Positions 1 through 7,913 of a stretch of 53,645 bases of DNA are shown here, one piece after another. Source of the stretch: JBFKMV01 sp041629655 (GTDB taxonomy: Bacteria > Acidobacteriota > Polarisedimenticolia > Polarisedimenticolales > Polarisedimenticolaceae). The DNA is taken from positions 1-53,645 of the forward strand of contig JBFKMV010000010.1 in NCBI GenBank assembly GCA_041629655.1, given 5' to 3'. A model generated the notes under the pieces. The model saw only the letters and a program-made list of their open reading frames with translations, did no database searches and was not told where the DNA came from. Numbering within the stretch: position 1 is the stretch's first letter; each line of letters begins with the position of its first letter. Made by a program: the position numbers and the translations under genes.

Positions 1-2
1 AC

Positions 3-1361
3 CTGCCGCCCACCTGCGTTCCGGACATCGAGCTCAACGCGCCGCTCGACTTCGGCAACGTGTGCATTGGTGATTTCGGCACGAATCAGCTCCGGATCTT
101 CAACACCGGCGTCGGAGACCTGATCGTCAGCGACGTGGCCCACGTCGGCGGCAGCGACGACATCACGGTCGATCCGAATCCGGAGGTCCCGGTATTCGTC
201 GGTCCGGGCTCCCACGTCGATTTCACCGTCCGCTGCACCCCGACGAGTTTCGGCGCCAAGACGGCGACGATCCAGATCGACAGCAACGATCCGGACGAGC
301 CGACGATCCAGCTCGAGTACACCTGTAACGCTCCGTCGGGTGATATCGAGGTCACCGGCTCGACGGAGTTCGGCGACGTCTGCGCCGGGACCCAGGCCGA
401 GAACGAGATCTCGGTCTGCAACACCGGGCTGTGCAACCTCACGATCGACGACGCCTTCCTGTCGGCCGTCGGCAACCCCGGAGCTTCCTGCGACGACTTC
501 GAGACCGTCAACAACCCGTTCCCCGACGTGATCAGCAAGGACTTCTGCATCCCGCTGACCGTGCGCTTCACGCCCACCACCGCGGGCCCGAAGTCCTGCG
601 ACCTCAACGTCGAGAGCGACGATCCCGACGAGGACCCGGTGGTGCTGACGCTGACCGCCAACACCCCGTTCAACTCGATCGCCGTGGCCGGCGACCAGAC
701 CTTCCCGCCGGAGGTGATCCAGAGCGTCGGCGCCTGCTCGACCGCGCTGCCGTTCCCGGTGGTCAACACCGGGGTCTGCCCGGCCGAGGTGAGCGACGTC
801 AGTATCTCGGTCAACCCCGACGAGTACGGTCTCGGCGGGCTGCCGCCGACCCCGCTGCTGCTGCAACCGGGCGAGCAGGTCGGCGACGGAGCGCTCTCGG
901 TGATCTTCGCGCCGCAGATCCCCGACCGCGACATCCTCGGCCAGGCCGAGGTGACCTGGGTGCTCGACCCGATCACCGGCCAGAGCCAGATGACGACCGC
1001 GGAGCTGTGCGGGGAGGGCGTGTTCACCGGCGCCCGGGTGCTGGTCACCGCGGCCGGCGTACCGCTGGACCTCGTCAAGAGCATCAAGCTCCAGCGGATC
1101 GGCGCGAACCGCAACAAGAACCGGCTCGACACGCTGGACAACGCGCGTGACGTGCCGTTGACCCAGGTCGTCCCCGAGTCCCCGTGTGGACCGTTCCAGT
1201 ACCACCGGGAGTACGGGACGGTGAGCAACCCGATCCAGCTCGCCGCCGGCGCCTACCAGGTGTCGGTGCAGGCCAGGGTCAACGGGAGAATGCTCAAGAA
1301 GACCGTCGGCTTCGACGTCCAGACCTGCGACTTCAACCCGACCATCGTGGTCGACTTCTGA
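3..1361 (+). CDS. Choice-of-anchor-D (ASH/HYDIN-like) surface protein, 5' end missing
   Basis: The reading frame is open from base 3, and the residues before the first GTG (base 60) continue the same domain (DFGNVCIGDFG), so the gene begins outside the window. At least two Ig-like 'choice-of-anchor D' repeats are visible. Each opens with a DFGxVCxG or EFGDVCAG strand and contains a VRF/CTPTxxGxK strand and an 'SNDPDEP' or 'SDDPDEDP' loop. This pattern is typical of ASH/HYDIN-like domains in secreted bacterial proteins. The last ~110 residues form a different cysteine-containing beta domain ending in VVDF. Such proteins are usually exported and may be adhesive or structural; no catalytic motif is seen. 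The next gene follows on the same strand. Function is unknown beyond the fold. Confidence 0.85.
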   Translation: MPPTCVPDIELNAPLDFGNVCIGDFGTNQLRIFNTGVGDLIVSDVAHVGGSDDITVDPNPEVPVFVGPGSHVDFTVRCTPTSFGAKTATIQIDSNDPDEPTIQLEYTCNAPSGDIEVTGSTEFGDVCAGTQAENEISVCNTGLCNLTIDDAFLSAVGNPGASCDDFETVNNPFPDVISKDFCIPLTVRFTPTTAGPKSCDLNVESDDPDEDPVVLTLTANTPFNSIAVAGDQTFPPEVIQSVGACSTALPFPVVNTGVCPAEVSDVSISVNPDEYGLGGLPPTPLLLQPGEQVGDGALSVIFAPQIPDRDILGQAEVTWVLDPITGQSQMTTAELCGEGVFTGARVLVTAAGVPLDLVKSIKLQRIGANRNKNRLDTLDNARDVPLTQVVPESPCGPFQYHREYGTVSNPIQLAAGAYQVSVQARVNGRMLKKTVGFDVQTCDFNPTIVVDF

Positions 1362-1424
1362 TCGAAGCGCTTGGTGTGGAGCGGAGGGCAGCGCGCCCTC
1401 CGCTCCACCTTCCGGGCAACGGCC

Positions 1425-4400
1425 TTGAGAACCTCACGTCCAGCTGCGACCCGATTCGACCATGTCGCTGGTCGCTTTGCGGTGACGTTGCTCGCCGTGA
1501 CGCTCGTGACGACGGCCCCACCGGCCGTCGCCGATTCGAGCGAGATCGACTTCGCGGCGCGCGTCGGGGCGCAACGGACCATCGACGCCCTCTACTACCG
1601 CCATCAGCAGGGCGCGCGCCGGCCGTTCGACGAGGCGGTGCCGCCTTCCGTCTCCGCAGCCAAGGTGCGTCGTACGCTCCGCCAGACGGAGGCGCTGCGG
1701 TCGGTATGGGCCACCGAGATCACCGCCGGGACCCTGCAGCTCGAGCTCGATCGAATCGTAGCCGATACCCGGCTGCCGGGCAGACTCGGGGAGCTGTTCG
1801 CCGCGCTGTCCGACGACCCGGTGTTGCTTCGGGAGTGCGTGGCTCGTCCGATCCTGGTCGATCGCCTGGTGCGGAGCTACTTTGCGGGAGACCGCCGGAT
1901 CCATGCCGCCACCCGCGAGACTGCCGAGACGCTGCACCACGAGGCCGCGGCGGGTCATGTCGACCCGCGGTCGCCCCATCCGCTCCGCACGGTCGTGGAG
2001 TGGCGCCGCGCCGGCCCGGCGGACGGCCGGACCGTCGTCGTGCTGGACGAGGCAACGTACCGACGACAACGGATGCGGCTCCCGCAAGACCCCGGACGCC
2101 CCGGCCCGCTCCGTGAAGATCCTGACGCCTTCACGTTCGAGGTCGTTCTCGCCGAGGGTCCCGATCGCGTCCGGGTCGCGCTCTTCCGGGTCGTCAAGAC
2201 GTCCTTCGACGAATGGTGGCAAGAGAACGCGCCGCGTCTCGAAGTAATCGGCTCGCCGTCCCCGGCGTATCCGGCGGCGGGCGCAACCGTGATCTCGCAG
2301 TCGCCCGCGGAAACGGACTCGAACGACTCCGCAGCCGCACCCTGCGTGCCCGACGACACCTGGGACAACGGCGTGCTGGACGGGTTCGCCGAGGCGCGCT
2401 CCGGTCACACCGCGGTCTGGACGGGTACGCACATGCTCGTCTGGGGCGGCTTCGGCGGCAGCTACCTCCGGACCGGCTCGCGCTACGACCCGGTGCTCGG
2501 CACCTGGAGCAGCATCACCCTCGACGGTGCCCCGGAGGCACGTCGGCTTCACAGCGCCGTGTGGACCGGCAACGTGATGGTCGTCTGGGGCGGCTCCGAC
2601 GACGTGACCTACTTCGACAACGGCGGTCGCTACGATCCCGTGGCCGATACGTGGAGCCCGATCACGACGGCGATGGCGCCCGGCGGGCGTGACGGCCACA
2701 CCGCCGTCTGGACCGGCAGCGTGATGACCGTCTGGGGCGGCTTCGACGGCGCACCCCTGGGTGACGGTGGCCGCTACGACCCGGTCGCCGACGACTGGTC
2801 GCGGCTGTCCTCGATGGCGGCGCCCGATGCCCGGTTCGACCACACGGCGGTGTGGACCGGAACGCGCATGGTGGTCTGGGGCGGCAACGACGGCTCCGGC
2901 GTGCTGGCCGACGGCGGTCGCTACGACCCCGTGGGCAACGATTGGTACCCGCTCTCGACCTCGGGCGCGCCCGCGGCGCGCGATCTCCACACCGCGGTGT
3001 GGGACGGCAGCCGGATGATCGTCTGGGGTGGGCTGGGAACGAGCAGCGCGTTGGACAGCGGCGGTCGCTACGATCCTGCCGGGGACACCTGGTCGTCGAC
3101 CACGACGGCGAGCGCCCCGGTCGCCCGCTCGGGCCACAGCGCCGTCTGGACCGGACAGCGCATGATCGTCTGGGGCGGCGACGACGGCTCGATGCTGCGC
3201 GACGACGGCGGCGAGTACGACCCCGCCGCGGACGCCTGGAGCCCGGTCTCCTCCGCCAACGCCCCCGTCCCTCGCGAGTCGCACACCGCCGTGTGGACGG
3301 GCGGTCGCATGGTCGTGTGGGGCGGACAGGCCGGCTCCTCCGAGGGTCTCGACAGCGGCGGACACTACGATCCCGCGACCGACGCGTGGACGCCCACGCC
3401 CACGAGCGGCGCCCCGTCGCGCCGGTTCCACCACACCGCCGTCTGGACCGGAACCCACGCGGTGATCTGGGGCGGCACGAGCGGCGCGGCCACCCTGAAC
3501 ACCGGCGGCCGTTACGATCCGCTGACCGACGCGTGGTCCCCCACGTCCACGGTGCTCGCCCCGACCTCTCGCGCGCACCACACCGCCGTTTGGACGGGCC
3601 AGGTCATGGTGGTCTGGGGCGGCTCCGACTTCACGTACCGCAACACCGGCGGGCGCTACGATCCGATCGCCGACAGCTGGAGCTCGACGACCACCGCCGG
3701 GGCTCCCGCGGCGAGGGAGGATCACACCGCCGTCTGGACCGGGAGCGAGATGGTCGTGTGGGGTGGAACGGGACTGTCGAGCTTCGACACCGGCGGGCGC
3801 TACGACCCGGTCGGGAACACCTGGAGCGCGACGAGCACCTCGGGAGCGCCCGCGGCGAGGTACCTGCACGTCGCGGTGTGGACCGGCAGCCGGATGGTGG
3901 TCTGGGGTGGTTTCTCGGGCGGGGCCCTGGCGACCGGCGGCCGGTACGATCCGATCGGGGATACGTGGACGTCGACGACGGCAGCCGGCGCCCCCTCGCC
4001 GCGCTACAACCATCGAGCGGTGTGGACCGGAAGCCGGGTGGTGATCTGGGGTGGTTTCTCGGGCACCGATCCGTTGAACACGGGCAGCCGCTACGACCCG
4101 GTGGCCGACTCCTGGGCCGCCACCGACACCGCGCTGGCGCCCTCGCCACGGCAGCGTCACACGGCCGTCTGGACGGGTGAGGTGATGGTCGTGTGGGGTG
4201 GCCAGGATGCCGACGCCAGCCTCGATACCGGCGGAAGGTACGATCCGGTGGTGGACGGCTGGGATTCGACGTCGCTGACCGGTGCCCCGGACGTACGGGT
4301 GCTCCACACCGCCGTCTGGACGGGCGACTACATGATGGTCTGGGGCGGACAGGACGCGGCGGCGCTCGGCAGCGGCGGCCGTTACGCGCTGGGGCAGATC

Positions 4401-4952
4401 CGGGATCGCGACTCCGACGGCTTCCTGTGCAGCGCCGACTGCGACGACGGGGAGCCGGCGGTCCACCCGGGCGCGTCCCAGGTCTGCGACGGACTGAACA
4501 ACGATTGCGACGATCCGGCATGGCCGGCGTTGACCGGCACCAACGAGGCCGACGACGACGGCGACCTGCTGTCGGAGTGCGACGGGGACTGTAGCGACCA
4601 GGACGCCGGCATCTGGGGCACGCCGGGGGAGGTCCGCGGCCTGGCGCTGACGCACGCGGGTGGACCCGGCGGCACGACGACGCTGGACTGGGTCGCTCCG
4701 GACGAGGGCGGAGCGGCGGGCTCGATGCGTTACGACACGCTGCGCTCGGGAGATCCCGCCGACTTCGTGGGGTCCGGCGAGTGCCTGGAGTCGGACGACG
4801 GTCCGAACACCACCGCGACCGACGGAGACGACCCGGCGACGGGAAGCGCGGCCTACTACCTGATCCGTGCGGAGAACGACTGCCCCTCCGGCCAGGGATC
4901 GCTCGGCGAGGACTCCTCCGGCCAGCCGCGTTTCGGGGTCGCTTGTCCCTGA
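1425..4952 (+). CDS. Secreted 14-repeat kelch-like beta-propeller protein with MopE-type metal motif
   Basis: Large exported protein. The chosen TTG start at 1425 gives a ~36-residue signal peptide (hydrophobic core VTLLAVTLVTTAPPAVA). Earlier in-frame GTG 1374 or TTG 1371 would make it too long, and no start has a clear ribosome site, so the N-terminus is uncertain. About 310 residues of unassigned N-terminal sequence precede 14 tandem ~49-residue kelch-like units with the pattern HTAVWTG..M.VWGG, then GGRYDP..D.W; the last unit is truncated. A MopE-type motif follows (DRDSDGF..CDDG, then CDGLNNDCDD), of the kind linked to Ca/Cu binding. The C-terminal domain ends YYLIRAENDC...ACP and resembles the ends of two other secreted proteins here. 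It probably acts outside the cell as a binding propeller; the ligand is unknown. Confidence 0.85.
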   Translation: MRTSRPAATRFDHVAGRFAVTLLAVTLVTTAPPAVADSSEIDFAARVGAQRTIDALYYRHQQGARRPFDEAVPPSVSAAKVRRTLRQTEALRSVWATEITAGTLQLELDRIVADTRLPGRLGELFAALSDDPVLLRECVARPILVDRLVRSYFAGDRRIHAATRETAETLHHEAAAGHVDPRSPHPLRTVVEWRRAGPADGRTVVVLDEATYRRQRMRLPQDPGRPGPLREDPDAFTFEVVLAEGPDRVRVALFRVVKTSFDEWWQENAPRLEVIGSPSPAYPAAGATVISQSPAETDSNDSAAAPCVPDDTWDNGVLDGFAEARSGHTAVWTGTHMLVWGGFGGSYLRTGSRYDPVLGTWSSITLDGAPEARRLHSAVWTGNVMVVWGGSDDVTYFDNGGRYDPVADTWSPITTAMAPGGRDGHTAVWTGSVMTVWGGFDGAPLGDGGRYDPVADDWSRLSSMAAPDARFDHTAVWTGTRMVVWGGNDGSGVLADGGRYDPVGNDWYPLSTSGAPAARDLHTAVWDGSRMIVWGGLGTSSALDSGGRYDPAGDTWSSTTTASAPVARSGHSAVWTGQRMIVWGGDDGSMLRDDGGEYDPAADAWSPVSSANAPVPRESHTAVWTGGRMVVWGGQAGSSEGLDSGGHYDPATDAWTPTPTSGAPSRRFHHTAVWTGTHAVIWGGTSGAATLNTGGRYDPLTDAWSPTSTVLAPTSRAHHTAVWTGQVMVVWGGSDFTYRNTGGRYDPIADSWSSTTTAGAPAAREDHTAVWTGSEMVVWGGTGLSSFDTGGRYDPVGNTWSATSTSGAPAARYLHVAVWTGSRMVVWGGFSGGALATGGRYDPIGDTWTSTTAAGAPSPRYNHRAVWTGSRVVIWGGFSGTDPLNTGSRYDPVADSWAATDTALAPSPRQRHTAVWTGEVMVVWGGQDADASLDTGGRYDPVVDGWDSTSLTGAPDVRVLHTAVWTGDYMMVWGGQDAAALGSGGRYALGQIRDRDSDGFLCSADCDDGEPAVHPGASQVCDGLNNDCDDPAWPALTGTNEADDDGDLLSECDGDCSDQDAGIWGTPGEVRGLALTHAGGPGGTTTLDWVAPDEGGAAGSMRYDTLRSGDPADFVGSGECLESDDGPNTTATDGDDPATGSAAYYLIRAENDCPSGQGSLGEDSSGQPRFGVACP
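2397..4387 (+). repeat. 14 tandem kelch-like coding repeats (~147 bp each)
   Basis: Each unit encodes R..HTAVWTG..M(V/I)VWGG, a variable loop, then GGRYDP.(A/G)D.W and a Ser/Thr/Ala/Pro-rich linker. I count 13 full units plus one that stops after GGRY. Units are clearly related at protein level but diverged at DNA level, so this is an old protein repeat, not a recent tandem expansion. Fourteen units would fit two 7-bladed propellers. Confidence 0.85.
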
Positions 4953-4999
4953 TTGGATCCGCGAGGTTCGGGGCGGTGGATCCGGGTTAGCCGGCCCAG

Positions 5000-5005
5000 T
5001 AGAAT
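5000..5005 (+). promoter_or_regulatory. Possible -10 box (TAGAAT) of a near-leaderless transcript
   Basis: TAGAAT lies 9 bp before the kinase ATG at 5015, and no Shine-Dalgarno sequence is present in between. Transcription would start at about 5012-5013, giving almost no 5' leader. No good -35 box is visible. The similar placement of TATACT before the gene at 41041 makes this more credible, but it remains tentative. Confidence 0.35.
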
Positions 5006-5014
5006 CACCGCGCC

Positions 5015-7735
5015 ATGATCGGTAAGCAACTGGGCTACCTGCGAATCACCTCGAAGCTCGGCCAGGGCGGGATGGGGGAGGTCTACCGCGCGGAGGACAC
5101 GCGCCTCAATCGCGAAGTGGCGGTCAAGGTGCTGCCGGCAGAGATGGCGGACGCTCCGGAGCGGCTCGAGCGCTTCCAGCGCGAGGCCAAGGCGGTCGCG
5201 GCGCTCAACCACCCCAACATCGTCACCATCCACTCGGTGGAGCAGGCGACGCTGGTCGAGTCGCAGGGGCCGGGTGACGGCGCCGCAGGCGACACGGTGC
5301 ACTTCATCGTGATGGAGCTGGTCGAGGGGCGGACCCTGGACCATCTGATCACCGAACGCGGCCTGCCGCTCGATGAGATCTTCGACGTCGCCGTGCCGCT
5401 GACCGATGCCCTGACCGCCGCGCACGCCCAGGGGATCACCCATCGCGATCTCAAGCCGGCCAACGTCATGGTGACCGGCGAGGGCCGGGTCAAGGTCCTC
5501 GACTTCGGTCTGGCCAAGCTCCAGCAGGAGACCGCCGCGGCCGACGCGACGCAGCTGCCGACCGAGGTCCTGACCCAGGAAGGACTGGCGCTCGGCACCC
5601 TGCCCTACATGTCCCCCGAGCAGGCCGAGGGGAAGCCGGTCGACCACCGCTCCGACATCTTCTCGCTCGGGGTCATGCTGTACGAGATGGCGAGCGGGCG
5701 GCGGCCGTTCGCGGGCGACACCACCGCGTCGCTGGTCTCGTCCATCCTCAGGGATGCGCCGCCCGCGGTTACCGAGCTCAACCCGGAGCTGCCCCGGCAT
5801 CTGGGCCGGGTCATCGGACGCTGCCTCGAGAAGCAGCCGGCCGACCGCTACCAGTCGGCGCGCGACGTCTACAACGAGCTGCGGGGGTTGCGGAAGGAGG
5901 TCGAGTCCGGGGCGACGCCTATCTCGTCGGCGGCGCTGCCGGCCGCGCCGGCCCCCAAGACGGCGCGTCCGTATCGGCTTTGGGCCGTCGCCGGTCTGGC
6001 GGTCCTGGCACTCGCTCTCGTCGCTCTGTGGCTGCTGCCAGGTGGTGACGAAGCGGGGCCGGCGGGCATCGCCGAGCCGCCGTCCGCGGCCGCCGAAGCG
6101 CGGCAGATGATCGCCGTCCTGCCCTTCGAGAACCTGGGCCCCCCCGAGGACGAGTACTTCGCCGCCGGCATGGCCGAGGAGATCACCAGCCGGCTGTCGA
6201 CGGTGCCAGGCCTCGGCGTGATCTCGCGCAAGAGCGCCATGACCTACGCCGGCAGCACCAAGACCACCCAGGAGATCGGTCGCGAGCTGGCGGTCGACTA
6301 TCTGATCCAGGGCTCGATCCGCTGGGCGCGCAGCGGTGAAGGCGCCGGCCGGGTCAGGATCACGCCGCAGCTGATCCGGGTCTCCGACGACACCCAGGTC
6401 TGGTCCGCCGCCTACGACCGCGTCGTCAACGACATCTTCGACGTTCAGTCGGAGATCGCCGCCCAGGTCATCGACGAGCTCGGGATCACCTTGCGGGCGA
6501 CCGAGCGAGGCGCCCTGGCCGCCGCGCCCACCGACAACGTGGAGGCCTTCGGCGCCTACGTGCGCGGCATCGACTACACCGTGCAGTGGGACGCCGAGAG
6601 CCTGAGACAGGCGGTCTCGTTGTTCGAGCGCGCGGTGGAGCTCGATCCGGGCTTCGCCGCCGCCTGGGCGTACCTGGCGCGGGCGCACGCCCAGATCGTG
6701 CACTTCGGCTTCGACCGCTCGGAGAGCAGGATCAGCGCCGCGCGCGAGGCGGCGCAGCGTGCGCTCGAGCTGGCCCCGGAGTCGCCGCAGTCCTATCAGG
6801 CGCTCGGCATGTACCACTACCACGCGCACAAGGAGTACGGCCTGGCCGAAGAAGCCTTCGCCGCCGCGGATCGGCTGCGGCCCGACCTGCCGGAGGTTCT
6901 CGAAGGCTGGGGCCTGGTCCAGCGGCGCCGCGGGAGATGGGAGGAGAGCACTCGCAACATGGAGAAGGCGGTCCGGCTGAGCCCGCGTGACGAGAACCTG
7001 CTGATCAATCTCGGCAGCAACTACGTCTACCTGCGACGCTACCCGGAAGCGCTGCAAGTGCTGGACCGCTGCCTCGAGGTGCGCCCCGACGCGTACTGGT
7101 GTCAGAACTATCGCTGGGAGGCCTTCGTGGGGTTGGACGGGACGACCTCCCGGGCGCGGAAGGTGGCCGACGCACTCCCCCGGTCGGGGATGGACATCGC
7201 CGTCTTCTTGCGTTACCTCCAGGCCGTGCTGGAGCGCGACTACGAGCGCGCCGTGGCCGAGCTCGAGCCGGCGGACGAGATCATCGAGGCCGGCGCGGTG
7301 CACCGTCCCACCAGCCTGCTCGCGGCCCTTGCGCTGTCGCTTCAGGGCGACTCCGCCCGCGCCCGTGAAGCCTTCGAGCGCACGCGCCGGGCGCTCGAGC
7401 GCGATCTCGAGCAGCGACCGGAACACTTCGAGGTGCGGACCTCGCTCGGCATCGCGTATGCCGGCCTGGGGCGCCGGGAAGCGGCGGTCCGCGAGGGCCT
7501 GCGGGCGCTCGAGGCGTATCCCCTCTCCAGGGACGCGACCTGGGGCCCCGACCTCGTGAAGGACATGGCGCAGATCTACACCATGGTCGGCCAACCCGAG
7601 GACGCGCTCGGCCAGCTCGATCGGCTGCTCACCATTCCCAGCAATTTCTCGGTGGGCCTGCTCCGACTCGAGCCGTGGTGGGATGCGCTGCGAGATCATC
7701 CCGGCTATCGAGAGCTGATCGAGAAGCACGGCTAG
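5015..7735 (+). CDS. Transmembrane Ser/Thr protein kinase with TolB-like domain and TPR repeats
   Basis: PknB-type kinase of 906 residues. The cytoplasmic kinase domain shows the glycine loop (GQGGMGEVY, 16-24), catalytic Lys38, HRDLKPAN (143-150), DFG (163-165) and an SPE in place of APE. One membrane segment lies at about 321-341. It is followed by a TolB-N/adenylate-cyclase-type domain starting at IAVLPFENLG (~366) and then a TPR array from ~510 to the C-terminus (for example AAWAYLARAHAQ and EAFERTRRALER). This kinase-TM-TolB-TPR arrangement is common in Acidobacteriota. The C-terminal part is predicted to lie outside the membrane and could sense envelope partners. No dedicated substrate gene is adjacent, although the neighbours encode large secreted proteins. 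Confidence 0.93.
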   Translation: MIGKQLGYLRITSKLGQGGMGEVYRAEDTRLNREVAVKVLPAEMADAPERLERFQREAKAVAALNHPNIVTIHSVEQATLVESQGPGDGAAGDTVHFIVMELVEGRTLDHLITERGLPLDEIFDVAVPLTDALTAAHAQGITHRDLKPANVMVTGEGRVKVLDFGLAKLQQETAAADATQLPTEVLTQEGLALGTLPYMSPEQAEGKPVDHRSDIFSLGVMLYEMASGRRPFAGDTTASLVSSILRDAPPAVTELNPELPRHLGRVIGRCLEKQPADRYQSARDVYNELRGLRKEVESGATPISSAALPAAPAPKTARPYRLWAVAGLAVLALALVALWLLPGGDEAGPAGIAEPPSAAAEARQMIAVLPFENLGPPEDEYFAAGMAEEITSRLSTVPGLGVISRKSAMTYAGSTKTTQEIGRELAVDYLIQGSIRWARSGEGAGRVRITPQLIRVSDDTQVWSAAYDRVVNDIFDVQSEIAAQVIDELGITLRATERGALAAAPTDNVEAFGAYVRGIDYTVQWDAESLRQAVSLFERAVELDPGFAAAWAYLARAHAQIVHFGFDRSESRISAAREAAQRALELAPESPQSYQALGMYHYHAHKEYGLAEEAFAAADRLRPDLPEVLEGWGLVQRRRGRWEESTRNMEKAVRLSPRDENLLINLGSNYVYLRRYPEALQVLDRCLEVRPDAYWCQNYRWEAFVGLDGTTSRARKVADALPRSGMDIAVFLRYLQAVLERDYERAVAELEPADEIIEAGAVHRPTSLLAALALSLQGDSARAREAFERTRRALERDLEQRPEHFEVRTSLGIAYAGLGRREAAVREGLRALEAYPLSRDATWGPDLVKDMAQIYTMVGQPEDALGQLDRLLTIPSNFSVGLLRLEPWWDALRDHPGYRELIEKHG

Positions 7736-7783
7736 CCCGCCTGTCGCCGACACGGTCGTTACCGGATCGGTCTTTTTTTTCGA

Positions 7784-7813
7784 TTGACCCGCCGCGCGGC
7801 GATTGCGTAGCCT
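7784..7813 (+). promoter_or_regulatory. Candidate sigma-70 promoter for the FG-GAP/CARDB gene
   Basis: TTGACC (7784-7789) and TAGCCT (7808-7813) are separated by 18 bp and lie about 100 bp before the ATG at 7914. An eight-T run just upstream (7773-7780), after a weak 4-bp hairpin, may end transcription of the kinase gene. Neither site has been tested. Confidence 0.35.
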
Positions 7814-7913
7814 CGCCTCAGAGTCACGAACTCCAGGCACGGATTTCTCTCGACCCGAGCGGCCGACGTTCCAGGGGTTCACTCGCGAGCTATTGTTCGC
7901 AGGAGGGGGAGGC

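Noticed and set aside
2397..4387. Could the regular ~147-bp repeats be a CRISPR or satellite array?
   Set aside because: The repeats are in frame, encode a conserved kelch-like blade and vary at DNA level; there are no identical repeats with unique spacers.
1434..4655. A very long minus-strand open frame opposite the propeller gene (over 1,000 codons)
   Set aside because: It is a high-GC antisense shadow: Arg/Ala/Gly-rich, with no domain, while the plus strand shows clear kelch repeats.
7741..7780. Intrinsic terminator after the first kinase
   Set aside because: Eight Ts are present (7773-7780), but the only hairpin before them has a 4-bp stem, too weak to call with confidence.
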